A stretch of DNA of 64,000 nt. Source: Defluviitaleaceae bacterium. Lineage in GTDB: Bacteria; Bacillota; Clostridia; Lachnospirales; WQUN01. Shown piece by piece: positions 48,145 through 55,829 of the stretch. The DNA lies in NCBI GenBank assembly GCA_009786535.1, contig WQRX01000019.1, positions 752 to 64,751 of the forward strand, in the 5' to 3' direction. The notes under the pieces were generated by a model that did not search any database, was not told the DNA's origin, and was given only the letters and a program-made list of their open reading frames with translations. The position numbers and the translations under genes were made by a program. How positions within the stretch are numbered: position 1 is the stretch's first letter; each line of letters begins with the position of its first letter.

Positions 48145-49243
48145 TAACCCACATCCTTGTTACATTCATAATGTTACCACTATACGCGGTTAAAAAAGGT
48201 TCGTCCAGAAGATGTTCTTCATTGTTATAAAACACCCTTCCATGTTTGTGCAAGCAAAAACCGTTGGCACATGTAAGATTCATTGGGTCAAATCTTAAAA
48301 TGCCGATATTTCCCTCGATTGGGGTAAGCGGCATTAATTTAAATGTATCAATCGTGCGCGCATTATCCTGTTCAAAGGTATCGAGCATCGTCTTGGCTGT
48401 TTTTATTGGCTCATCTAACGATAATTCTCTTTCCAACCAATTAAAAAGTGTCGTGCCCGATTGAGACCATACTGCTTTCCATTGAGGGCACAATATATCG
48501 GCGGCAAGACAAAGCGCCAGCCCGGCGGAATAGCAACGATGCCGATAATTAGAGAGCAGCTTATCGTTTTGCGTTAGCATCGTTAAATAAGATTCGGCAG
48601 ATTGGGCGCGCGGCAGGTTATCCAGTATGGAACGCATTGTAATTTCTACATACGCCGCCGAACCTTCAACACCTTCTAAGCTGCAATCATATTCAAAGAA
48701 TTCTTCACCAACTACTTCTTTGCGAAGCCCGCGCAGCAGTGAAATTAAGGACATAGTGTCCCTCACTTCTTTGAACGTACTATGATTTGCAATCAACTTG
48801 CCAAGGAGCTTATTCTCCTCCATTAACATGGCAATCGACTTTGTATTATGCGGGTACGTGGGCAAAAGAAGCTCGTTCGCATACGAAATTTTCATGTTTT
48901 TTTGCTGATAAACGTGAAACATTTCATGCGATAGGCAAGCGGCGGCTTGTGGAATGGATATTGAAGATTCATCCCATGTGCGCACATCCCATATCGGTAC
49001 GACCTTGTTGTAATATAAGGTTGCCGTATTTCCTATTAAATGAGGGTCATTGCCTTCGGCAACCCATACATCATCTTGCTCGTGCCGATAATGCGCAGGC
49101 CAATTATCACCAATAGCCACTTGGGCATCTGAGCTGTATAAAATAAAGGGCATACATGTGAACCCATGCCAAACCTCGGGCGCATGGGCGGTGATGTTAC
49201 GCTGAATCGCCTTTGCTAATTCCACCATTTTGTTTACTGTCAT
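48125..49243 (-). CDS. Putative zinc metalloprotease (HExxH), unknown family
   Basis: The 372-residue protein has a single HEMFH motif (in CLSHEMFHVYQQKN, about residue 113) and a later EGSAAYVE segment that could give the third ligand, as in gluzincin-type enzymes. No signal peptide or membrane helix is seen, so it is probably cytoplasmic. The ATG at 49243 has GGAGGT 6 bases upstream. It is paired with an HTH gene and has a consensus promoter. I do not recognise the family. Confidence 0.55.
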   Translation of the reverse strand: MTVNKMVELAKAIQRNITAHAPEVWHGFTCMPFILYSSDAQVAIGDNWPAHYRHEQDDVWVAEGNDPHLIGNTATLYYNKVVPIWDVRTWDESSISIPQAAACLSHEMFHVYQQKNMKISYANELLLPTYPHNTKSIAMLMEENKLLGKLIANHSTFKEVRDTMSLISLLRGLRKEVVGEEFFEYDCSLEGVEGSAAYVEITMRSILDNLPRAQSAESYLTMLTQNDKLLSNYRHRCYSAGLALCLAADILCPQWKAVWSQSGTTLFNWLERELSLDEPIKTAKTMLDTFEQDNARTIDTFKLMPLTPIEGNIGILRFDPMNLTCANGFCLHKHGRVFYNNEEHLLDEPFLTAYSGNIMNVTRMWVNAVHRG

Positions 49244-49282
49244 ACAAGACCTCCGACTTGATACCATTTGTCCGACATGTCT

Positions 49283-49311
49283 AATATATTCTCAAATGTC
49301 CATCTTGTCAA
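49283..49311 (-). promoter_or_regulatory. Sigma-A promoter of the metalloprotease/HTH pair
   Basis: Leftward, TTGACA (49306-49311), 17 bases, TATATT (49283-49288). Three ATTTGTC/ACAAATG-type motifs (about 49265-49272, 49292-49299 and 49337-49344) flank it and could be regulator sites. Confidence 0.7.
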
Positions 49312-49368
49312 TATGTTTTTATAGCAACATAAATCGACAAATGTCTGAGAAACCGATAATATAGACCC

Positions 49369-49598
49369 ATGGCATATGATGCGAGATTTCGAGGTCGTGT
49401 GTTGAAACATAGCGAAATCACCGAAAAACACAACTACGTGAATCAACCAATGCCGCAGATTGCGAAATAATATTTTTACCCCCGTATTCCCCCGACTTAA
49501 ACCCCATCGAAAAGTTTTGGGCATGGTTAAGATGCAAACTTCGTAGAATTCTACCTAACTTCGTTTCCCTTGACGATGTCCTTGTGAACTGCTTTTGA
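49369..49598 (+). pseudogene. IS630-family transposase remnant
   Basis: Starting at 49369 the plus strand reads MAYDARFRGRVLKH, like the start of IS630-type transposases, then SEITEKHNYV, which fits the stretch shortly before the last catalytic motif. From 49473 another frame reads LPPYSPDLNPIEKFWAWLR, the C-terminal signature that includes the final catalytic Glu, and ends at a TGA (49596-49598). About 200 residues are missing and the frame is broken, so it cannot be active. It lies directly before a flagellin-tail duplicate. Confidence 0.82.
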
Positions 49599-49608
49599 TT
49601 TATGTGAT

Positions 49609-49712
49609 TATACGTCACAATTCCTTACTATTGCCAGCAAGAACCTTTCTGCCTCAAATTCACGCATACGAGATGCGGATATGGCGTTGGAAATGATGTC
49701 ATTTACTCAAGG
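49609..49712 (+). pseudogene. Duplicated flagellin C-terminal fragment
   Basis: These 104 bases match 52092-52195 of the intact flagellin gene with only 4 differences. They encode the conserved tail segment SNSRIRDADMALEMMSF. Similarity stops abruptly at both ends, with the IS630 remnant on the left and the tetR promoter on the right. Confidence 0.92.
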
Positions 49713-49728
49713 TGTACAAAAAAATTTC

Positions 49729-49757
49729 TTGACAAATCATTGCACAGCCAATATACT
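49729..49757 (+). promoter_or_regulatory. Sigma-A promoter of tetR
   Basis: TTGACA (49729-49734), 17 bases, TATACT (49752-49757), a strong match that begins 16 bases after the flagellin fragment. Confidence 0.75.
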
Positions 49758-49814
49758 CGCAAAACGACAGGGTATTCGTTTTTCGCGCCTTATCAAAAAT
49801 TTGGGGGTGCTTAT

Positions 49815-50492
49815 TTGCCGAAAGTCAAAGACGGATATTTTGAAGAAAAGGAAAATTTTATTTTAAATGCTGCCGAAAAGGTGTGCATCAGCAAGCCCTT
49901 AAACAGCGTTACCATGAAAGATGTTATTGTAGAAAGCGGGCTTAGTCCGGGGGCGGTGTATGCCAGTTTTTCGGGTTTTGATGAAATTGCTTGGGCTTTA
50001 ATTAACCGCTTAAAGGTTTCGGTTAATTCCGAAAATGAACTAAGCGATACCATTAGTGATGCAAAAATAACGCCTGAGGAAAAAATAGTCGCCCTTATTC
50101 GCCATTTCTTGAATGCGATATATTCATCGGTGGGCAATTATGGAAAAATAATGTACGAGCTGTCTTATCGTATAACTTTTATTAAAAGCCGCAAAAAAAG
50201 AGAGCAATTTAAGGAATATTTACTAGAGGAAGAAATGTATGGGCATATACGTTCATCAATTTTGAAAATAATTGATGACAATATTCAAATCGGGTATTTT
50301 AAGCCAAGGGTATCTAAACAAAGCATATATGCAATGATAGTTGCATTAATGGACGGTCTTATCCGCGACTTGATTCTTGTCAAGTATTATAAAATTGCAG
50401 ATACCCCTATGAACATCACCTTTGAAGAAGAGGATTTGCCCAATGCAATTTTCAAATCCATATTATACTTACTTAATCACGGGGATGGTTAA
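49815..50492 (+). CDS. TetR/AcrR-family transcriptional regulator
   Basis: The 225-residue regulator starts with TTG (GGGGG SD 7 bases upstream). Residues 10-58 hold the TetR HTH (FILNAAEKV, VTMKDVIVESGLSPGAVYASF, FDEIAWALI), and the rest is a helical ligand-binding region. The frame opens at 49740, but this lies before the likely transcription start. It overlaps the KTR gene by one base. The target is unknown; in mobile elements such a pair often accompanies resistance cargo, but none is seen here. Confidence 0.85.
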   Translation: MPKVKDGYFEEKENFILNAAEKVCISKPLNSVTMKDVIVESGLSPGAVYASFSGFDEIAWALINRLKVSVNSENELSDTISDAKITPEEKIVALIRHFLNAIYSSVGNYGKIMYELSYRITFIKSRKKREQFKEYLLEEEMYGHIRSSILKIIDDNIQIGYFKPRVSKQSIYAMIVALMDGLIRDLILVKYYKIADTPMNITFEEEDLPNAIFKSILYLLNHGDG

Positions 50493-50683
50493 TGTTGAAA
50501 GAAGAAAAATGGTTGCTGTGCCCTGTTTGCAAGGGCAAAACGAGGATAAAAATATTTGAAAACACAACGCTGGAAAATTTTCCGCTGCATTGCCCAAAAT
50601 GTAAAAATGAGACTAAAGTTGAAGTGAAAAACTTTAAAACTATTATTATCACAGAGCCGGATGCACAGACACAGAGCCGATAA
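50492..50683 (+). CDS. Cysteine-rich KTR-domain protein
   Basis: The 63-residue protein has CPVCKGKTR and CPKCKNET, two zinc-knuckle pairs, and ends EPDAQTQSR, the typical end of the Cys_rich_KTR family found beside TetR genes in Firmicute mobile elements. It begins on the last base of tetR and ends inside a terminator hairpin. Function is unknown. Confidence 0.85.
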   Translation: MLKEEKWLLCPVCKGKTRIKIFENTTLENFPLHCPKCKNETKVEVKNFKTIIITEPDAQTQSR

Positions 50684-50718
50684 TTTGCGAAACCGCATAC
50701 TATCGGCTCTATTTTATT
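50673..50718 (+). terminator. Rho-independent terminator of tetR-KTR
   Basis: AGAGCCGATA (50673-50682) pairs with TATCGGCTCT (50701-50710), followed by ATTTTATT. The KTR stop codon is in the left arm. Confidence 0.75.
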
Positions 50719-50733
50719 GCTTGCATATAAAAA

Positions 50734-50743
50734 GGGGGGGGGG
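50734..50743 (+). repeat. G10 homopolymer in the flagellin ribosome-binding region
   Basis: Ten G follow AAA and serve as the SD 7 bases before the flagellin ATG. Such runs slip in replication. A 5-codon frame (ATG at 50744, stop at 50759-50761) begins right after the run and overlaps the flagellin start. Confidence 0.7.
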
Positions 50744-50750
50744 ATGCCTA

Positions 50751-52277
50751 ATGAAGGTTAAGACAAACACAAAATCTCTTAATACACAAGGGCATTTAAA
50801 GCGCGTAACAAAAGGAAAGGCGCGGGCATCTCAGCGGTTGGCTTCCGGCTTTCGTATAAATAGTGCCGCAGACGATGCCGCAGGGCTTGCAATATCTGAA
50901 AAGATGCGGGCGCAAATACGGGGGCTTGACCAAGCACAACGCAACTCCCAAGATGCAATATCGTTAATACAAACCGCCGAGGGCGGCATTGCAAGCATCA
51001 ATAATATGCTAATCCGTATGCGCGAGTTGGTTGTACAAGCCGCCAACGATACAAACATATATGACAGTGCTAATACAGGTCAATCCGACCGTTTTCAAAT
51101 ACAACGCGAAATTAATGAACTTGTTAATGAAGTTGACCATCTTTCCCAACGGCTTGAGTTTAATACACGCAGGTTAATAAGCGGGAATTATGCCCGCAAT
51201 TCTGTATTAGGGCTTGCCGCTATAGCCCCCTTTGTATTGCCGGGCATATCTTCACCGCCTGTATGGTGGAATGCCCGCCCGCCCCTTGGCACAACCACAA
51301 ACGGCAACCAAAGCATGGCAGCCCCGGGACCGGGGGGGGTAGGGCAAACAATTACTGCCCCGCACAGCAGCTTACAGCATTTTTATACGCGTAATTTAGA
51401 CGGGCTGCAAGACCATTTAAATAGTTTTGCAGCTACAAGAGGTTTTGGTAATTTTGCAAATTGGCTTCAAAATTTTGGACCTGCCGGCGGCGTTGACGGC
51501 GCATCATTTTATGATTTTGGCGGCGCGGCTTATGGCTTTCGCGCCGCGGTGGAATATATGTACTCACAGGTATTGACGACCACAAGGGTTGTACAGGTAG
51601 GCAACAGCTTTGTTGTACAATTTACACCCCAACTGCGCCCCGCTTATTCGGGGGCAAATGCCCAAGAATTTCTTGCTTTTTGGGTAGCGCTGGATAGGTG
51701 GATAACCCATGTGCAAACCCACGATGCAAGCTGTTCTCATATGAACTTTGGGGAATATTGGGCGCGCCATATAGGGCCCGCTGCACGCCAATGGGAATTT
51801 GAACCGGACCCGCCCCCCCCCGTACCCGAATATCCCCCGCCTTCCACGGACAGCGAGGGGGGACGACTGTGGTTTCAATTAGGTGCTAATCTTGGGCAAG
51901 GAATATTTATGTACATTGAAGCGATGGACGCCGTAACCCTGGGACTGCGGGATAACGACGGCAACGCCCTTATAAATGTTTTGCAAGAATCCGGTATTAA
52001 TATTTCACTGTTATTAAATATCTTAGACAAGGCGTTGGCGCACGCGGTTTCGGAACGCGCTCATTTAGGCGCGATGCAAAATCGGCTGGAATATACGTCA
52101 CAATTTCTTACTATTGCCGGCGAGAACCTTTCCGCCTCAAATTCACGCATACGAGATGCGGATATGGCGTTGGAAATGATGTCATTTACTCAAGGCAATG
52201 TTTTACAACAGGCCGCTTTATCCATGCTTGCTCAGGCAAATCAATCGTTAAATGCTGTAATGCAATTACTTTCTTAA
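50751..52277 (+). CDS. Flagellin with long Pro-rich variable region
   Basis: The 508-residue protein has the flagellin N-terminal domain (ASQRLASGFRINSAADDAAG, ISEKMRAQIRGLDQAQRN, AEGGIASINNMLIRMREL) and C-terminal domain (ENLSASNSRIRDADMALEM, QANQSLNAVMQLLS). The middle (about 145-420) is a variable surface domain with a Pro-rich stretch (DPPPPVPEYPPPST). It builds the flagellar filament. No other flagellar gene is adjacent. The ATG at 50751 follows the G10 tract; the frame opens earlier without signal. Confidence 0.93.
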   Translation: MKVKTNTKSLNTQGHLKRVTKGKARASQRLASGFRINSAADDAAGLAISEKMRAQIRGLDQAQRNSQDAISLIQTAEGGIASINNMLIRMRELVVQAANDTNIYDSANTGQSDRFQIQREINELVNEVDHLSQRLEFNTRRLISGNYARNSVLGLAAIAPFVLPGISSPPVWWNARPPLGTTTNGNQSMAAPGPGGVGQTITAPHSSLQHFYTRNLDGLQDHLNSFAATRGFGNFANWLQNFGPAGGVDGASFYDFGGAAYGFRAAVEYMYSQVLTTTRVVQVGNSFVVQFTPQLRPAYSGANAQEFLAFWVALDRWITHVQTHDASCSHMNFGEYWARHIGPAARQWEFEPDPPPPVPEYPPPSTDSEGGRLWFQLGANLGQGIFMYIEAMDAVTLGLRDNDGNALINVLQESGINISLLLNILDKALAHAVSERAHLGAMQNRLEYTSQFLTIAGENLSASNSRIRDADMALEMMSFTQGNVLQQAALSMLAQANQSLNAVMQLLS

Positions 52278-52343
52278 TCGCCCGTCACCATTTCCCCTTT
52301 CCAACATACAATACCACATGCCTAATCAAGGGAGATGGAGGCT

Positions 52344-53609
52344 ATGCGTAAATACCGCATCCGAGGGGGAAATCGGATAAGCGGCGTGCTTCGTGTGGGC
52401 GGCGGAAAAAACGCTGCACTGCCCATACTCGCTGCCACATTGCTTGCCGAGGGCGAAAGCATTATTCACAACTGCCCCGACATTGCAGACATTCGCTTTT
52501 CCGTAGAAATACTGCGGCATTTAGGTTGCCGCGTAAATTTCGAAGAAAATACACTTAACGTAAACGCAACCAACATTACCAACGCGAAGCTGCCTACCGA
52601 CCTTGTGTGCAAAATGCGCTCCTCTATTTTATTTATGGGCGCACTCCTTGGGCGTTGTCGCGAAGTGGAAATTGCAAGCCCGGGCGGTTGTCAAATAGGC
52701 GCACGCCCTATAGACCTGCACATTAGCGGCTTCCAAAAGATGGGCGTAAGCATTACAGAAAACGGCGATTTAATGCACGCAAAAAGCCCAAGCCTCACAG
52801 GTGCGTGGATTTACCTGCGCGACGTAAGCGTAGGCGCAACGGAAAATCTGCTTCTTGCCGCCGTGTTAGCCGAGGGCGAAACCGTACTTGTAAACGCCGC
52901 CCGCGAGCCGGAAATTGTGGACCTTGCAAAATTCCTCATTTCTATGGGGGCAAACATTCGCGGGGCGGGTACGTCTACCCTTAAAATTATGGGGGTTAAA
53001 AGGCTGCAAGCCGCTACGCACCGCATCATGCCCGACCGCATTGTAACCGGCACGTATTTGCTTGCCGCCGCAATGACCCGCGGCGACCTTACCCTAACCC
53101 ATGTAAATCCTTACGACATTTCCGCCGTAACCGCGCAGCTGCGTACCATGGGGTGCCAAATTACGGAACACCCTGCACAAATTCGCTTGCATGCACCCCA
53201 CCGACTTACCGCAATACCTCACCTAATCACCGAGGCGCACCCCGGCTTCCCTACCGACATGCAGGCGCCCTTTGTAGCCGCCCTTGCCACCGCCAAAGGG
53301 ACTTCCGTAGTAGAAGAGCGCATCTTCGAAGCCCGCGCCGCCCACGCTACCGAGCTTAACCGCATGGGCGCACGCATTATCCTTGCCGCCGATAACCGCG
53401 TATTTGTAATAAAGGGCCGCGAGAAGCTGTACGGTACGTCCGTAAATTCCCACGATTTGCGCGGCGGTGCGGCAATGGTTCTCGCCGCTTTAGCCGCAGA
53501 GGGCGAAACCATCGTTCACGACCCGGGCTATATTGCCCGCGGCTATGACGACATTGCGGGTGCGCTATGTGCCGTAGGCGGCGATGTAGGGGAAGTAAAT
53601 TTATCCTAA
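52344..53609 (+). CDS. murA: UDP-N-acetylglucosamine 1-carboxyvinyltransferase
   Basis: The 421-residue enzyme makes the first committed peptidoglycan precursor from UDP-GlcNAc and phosphoenolpyruvate. It has GGGKNAALPILAATLL near the start and SPGGCQIGARPIDLH, where Cys is the catalytic residue that fosfomycin alkylates, so this copy keeps the target. The ATG at 52344 has an AAGGGAG SD 9 bases away and is preferred over the one at 52335. The stop overlaps the gene on the opposite strand by 9 bases. Confidence 0.95.
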   Translation: MRKYRIRGGNRISGVLRVGGGKNAALPILAATLLAEGESIIHNCPDIADIRFSVEILRHLGCRVNFEENTLNVNATNITNAKLPTDLVCKMRSSILFMGALLGRCREVEIASPGGCQIGARPIDLHISGFQKMGVSITENGDLMHAKSPSLTGAWIYLRDVSVGATENLLLAAVLAEGETVLVNAAREPEIVDLAKFLISMGANIRGAGTSTLKIMGVKRLQAATHRIMPDRIVTGTYLLAAAMTRGDLTLTHVNPYDISAVTAQLRTMGCQITEHPAQIRLHAPHRLTAIPHLITEAHPGFPTDMQAPFVAALATAKGTSVVEERIFEARAAHATELNRMGARIILAADNRVFVIKGREKLYGTSVNSHDLRGGAAMVLAALAAEGETIVHDPGYIARGYDDIAGALCAVGGDVGEVNLS

Positions 53610-54137
53610 ATCTTGCAAACTCATGCGGTCGAGGTCGGACTGCATGGGTTTTTTTGTGTGCAATTTTCGCCCGTTACGGCACGATACGTAGATAGCGAAC
53701 AGAATAACCGTAGGGATATTGCCAATGATAAATAGAAAAAGAATACGCCATGCGTTTGCGCCGCCGCCAATCGTACCGTAATCAACGAGGTGGTTGACGG
53801 TTGTGCCTTCCCAAACTACGTTAAGATAAGGGAAGGGTTGACCGGGGTGGGCGTATTCCCAACGGATGCGCTCCCGATCCTCCAGTATTTGTTGCCTGAG
53901 CTCTATTTCTTGCATGCGCTCCACCTCTATACTCACCACATCTGTGTGGGTTGTCACCGTAAATGCCAGCAGCGCAACCAGCGGAATTAAGGATAGCCCC
54001 AGCGAAATGCAGGGCAAAATTAACCCGGGCAAGCGGCTTTCCATCCGCGAGAGAAACACCTGTAGCAATATAACGCCGCCAATAAACGCCAGCATTACAA
54101 ATATGCCAATCATTAAAAATAACCATCCCACCATCAT
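53601..54137 (-). CDS. Membrane protein partner of the DUF2089 regulator, unknown
   Basis: The 178-residue protein has two N-terminal membrane helices (about 2-25 and 38-60), a coil-rich stretch (IEVERMQEIELRQQILEDRERI) and a further helix (about 128-150). The ATG at 54137 overlaps the DUF2089 stop as ATGA with a GGAGC SD. It may act with that regulator. The family is not recognised. Confidence 0.65.
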   Translation of the reverse strand: MMVGWLFLMIGIFVMLAFIGGVILLQVFLSRMESRLPGLILPCISLGLSLIPLVALLAFTVTTHTDVVSIEVERMQEIELRQQILEDRERIRWEYAHPGQPFPYLNVVWEGTTVNHLVDYGTIGGGANAWRILFLFIIGNIPTVILFAIYVSCRNGRKLHTKKPMQSDLDRMSLQDLG

Positions 54138-54439
54138 TTTTTTGCTCCTTCGCACATTTTTTTGTATTCCGATATCAAAACTTTAGCCGTGTCAAAGTCC
54201 AGTCTATCGTTTACCGCGAGCCGTTTAATTAACGCGATATACGGCTCGTTTGCGTTATCCTCGCTAATTTGAATCTTCGCGATTAGCCTATCCAGCCTTA
54301 GCCGCACCGTAGGGTATGTAACCCCGTATTGATGCGCAATTTCCTTCAAAGAACCCGACGCAAGCAAAAATTTTTTAATAAAAATAATGTCCTCGTCCTC
54401 CAAATTTGCCATCCAGTCGGGCAGTACCGTTGCAGACAA
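54134..54439 (-). CDS. DUF2089-like HTH regulator
   Basis: The 101-residue protein follows the DUF2089 pattern: LPDWMANLEDEDIIFIKKFLLASGSLKEIAHQYGVTYPTVRLRLDRLI. The zinc-binding cysteines found at the N-terminus of some members are missing. The open frame begins with an ATG at 54487, but that lies within the promoter. TTG at 54439, with AAAGGTGG about 7 bases upstream, is the probable start. A palindrome overlaps the promoter. Confidence 0.75.
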   Translation of the reverse strand: MSATVLPDWMANLEDEDIIFIKKFLLASGSLKEIAHQYGVTYPTVRLRLDRLIAKIQISEDNANEPYIALIKRLAVNDRLDFDTAKVLISEYKKMCEGAKK

Positions 54440-54477
54440 ATGAAGTGCCACCTTTCGTTTTGAAAATAATTTTGTTA

Positions 54478-54506
54478 AAGATAGCATTTAACAATGTTAA
54501 AGTCAA
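54478..54506 (-). promoter_or_regulatory. Promoter with overlapping operator for the DUF2089 gene
   Basis: Leftward, TTGACT (54501-54506), 17 bases, TATCTT (54478-54483). The spacer is almost filled by the palindrome TTTAACAATGTTAAA (54487-54501), a likely autoregulatory operator. Confidence 0.65.
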
Positions 54507-54536
54507 GAAGCGGGCAGCGCCCACGCGCTCTAACAC

Positions 54537-54565
54537 TGGACGGGTTTGCAGTCTTATGCTATTTT
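54537..54565 (+). promoter_or_regulatory. Candidate promoter of the Gfo/Idh gene
   Basis: TGGACG (54537-54542), 17 bases, TATTTT (54560-54565) with TGC directly upstream (extended -10). Confidence 0.4.
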
Positions 54566-54592
54566 TTCATCATCAAAAAACGGAGGGATACT

Positions 54593-54619
54593 ATGGGAAA
54601 TGAGTTGAAAATCGTATGA
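54593..54619 (+). CDS. Short upstream frame coupled to the oxidoreductase
   Basis: Eight codons (MGNELKIV) begin at 54593 after a good GGAGGG SD and stop with a TGA that overlaps the next ATG (ATGA). The main gene lacks its own clear SD, so this frame may deliver ribosomes to it. It could also be the trace of a lost start. Confidence 0.4.
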   Translation: MGNELKIV

Positions 54620-55800
54620 AGAAAGTAAAATGCGCATTAATCGGCAGCGGAAACATTAGCTATGTTTATTTAAATACGCTAAAAAACGGTGGCTTTAGCA
54701 TTGTGGAAATGGTAGGCTGTGCGGATATTGTGCCGGAAAAAAGCAAAGCGCGGGCGCAGCTATTCGGTATCCGCGATATGACAGTGGAAGAAATTCTTAA
54801 CGACCCGGAAATTGAAATTGTGCTTAACACCACCAACAACGCCGCCCATCATGAGGTTTCGCATAAAATTTTGCAAGCGGGCAAGCACGTATACAGCGAA
54901 AAGGCGATGGACACCAACTTCCCCGCCGCAAAGGAATTATATGATTTAGCGCAAGCGAAGGGCCTGCGCTTCGCCGCTGCACCCGACTGCTATTTGGGCA
55001 GTGCCTACCAAACCGCCCGCAAATTGGTAGACGACGGCTGGATAGGCGAACCTCTCTTCGCCAACGCCTTCTGCTACCGCGGTTACAAGGAACATGAACG
55101 CGAAGCAGACTACGCGGGTGCAGGTGCGGCAGGCACTACCATTACCTACGATATGTCGGGTTATTATTATAATGTGTTAATCAGCCTGCTTGGGCCTGTG
55201 CAACGGGTAAGCGGTTTTGCCCGTCATGTAACGCGCATTCATACCAATCCGCGTCATGAGAATTATAAAAAGCCCGTGCAAAAGCAAGCGGGCGCAACCC
55301 TAAATCTTGGCGCACTGCACTTCCATAACGGGTGCTACGCCAGCGTGTTTATGACTTCTGAAGGCGTTGGTCCCGAAATCCCTCGTGTAGAAATTTTCGG
55401 CACACAGGGGGTGCTTCACCTGCCCGACCCCAACTGCTTTGGCGGATACGGCAAGGATGTATACCTTACGCGTATCGGCTCCACCGAAAAAATAAAAATG
55501 CCCATGACCCACGCCTTTGGCGATACCGACCCTACGCTTCCCACCCTCACGGGGAAATACGAGGCATGCTTTAATTCGCACCGCGGCATTGCGGTTGTGG
55601 ATATGGCATGGGCAATACGCCGCAACCGTCCCCACCGCTCCGGTGCGGAACTTGCTTTGCACGCCGTAGAAATCGCCGCCGCAATAGATGAAAGCGAAGC
55701 TACCAACCAAACGATAACCCTAACTACCAAGCCCGAACGCCCCGCTCCGCTAACGGCAGGTATGTTCGGCATTTCGGCAGAAAGTGGAATAGACACGTAG
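54616..55800 (+). CDS. Gfo/Idh/MocA-family oxidoreductase
   Basis: The 394-residue NAD(P)-dependent enzyme probably oxidises or reduces a sugar or cyclitol. The Rossmann N-terminus reads CALIGSGNISYVYLNTL, followed by VLNTTNNAAHHEVSHKIL and YSEKAMDTN, where most relatives have EKP. The C-terminal domain is beta-rich. The substrate is not evident and no sugar genes are adjacent. A short hairpin (ACCCCGC/GCGGGG) follows the stop, before the convergent DUF5717 gene. Confidence 0.88.
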   Translation: MKKVKCALIGSGNISYVYLNTLKNGGFSIVEMVGCADIVPEKSKARAQLFGIRDMTVEEILNDPEIEIVLNTTNNAAHHEVSHKILQAGKHVYSEKAMDTNFPAAKELYDLAQAKGLRFAAAPDCYLGSAYQTARKLVDDGWIGEPLFANAFCYRGYKEHEREADYAGAGAAGTTITYDMSGYYYNVLISLLGPVQRVSGFARHVTRIHTNPRHENYKKPVQKQAGATLNLGALHFHNGCYASVFMTSEGVGPEIPRVEIFGTQGVLHLPDPNCFGGYGKDVYLTRIGSTEKIKMPMTHAFGDTDPTLPTLTGKYEACFNSHRGIAVVDMAWAIRRNRPHRSGAELALHAVEIAAAIDESEATNQTITLTTKPERPAPLTAGMFGISAESGIDT

Positions 55801-55829
55801 CACCGCACCCCGCTAATGGGGGCGGGGGG

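Noticed and set aside
50676..50683. GCCGATAA as a sigma-D -10 box for flagellin
   Set aside because: The box matches, but no TAAA lies 15 bases upstream and the bases are the arm of a terminator hairpin.
53860..53880. GCGCTCCCG as another copy of the palindrome
   Set aside because: Only one half matches and it is explained by ordinary Arg/Glu codons.
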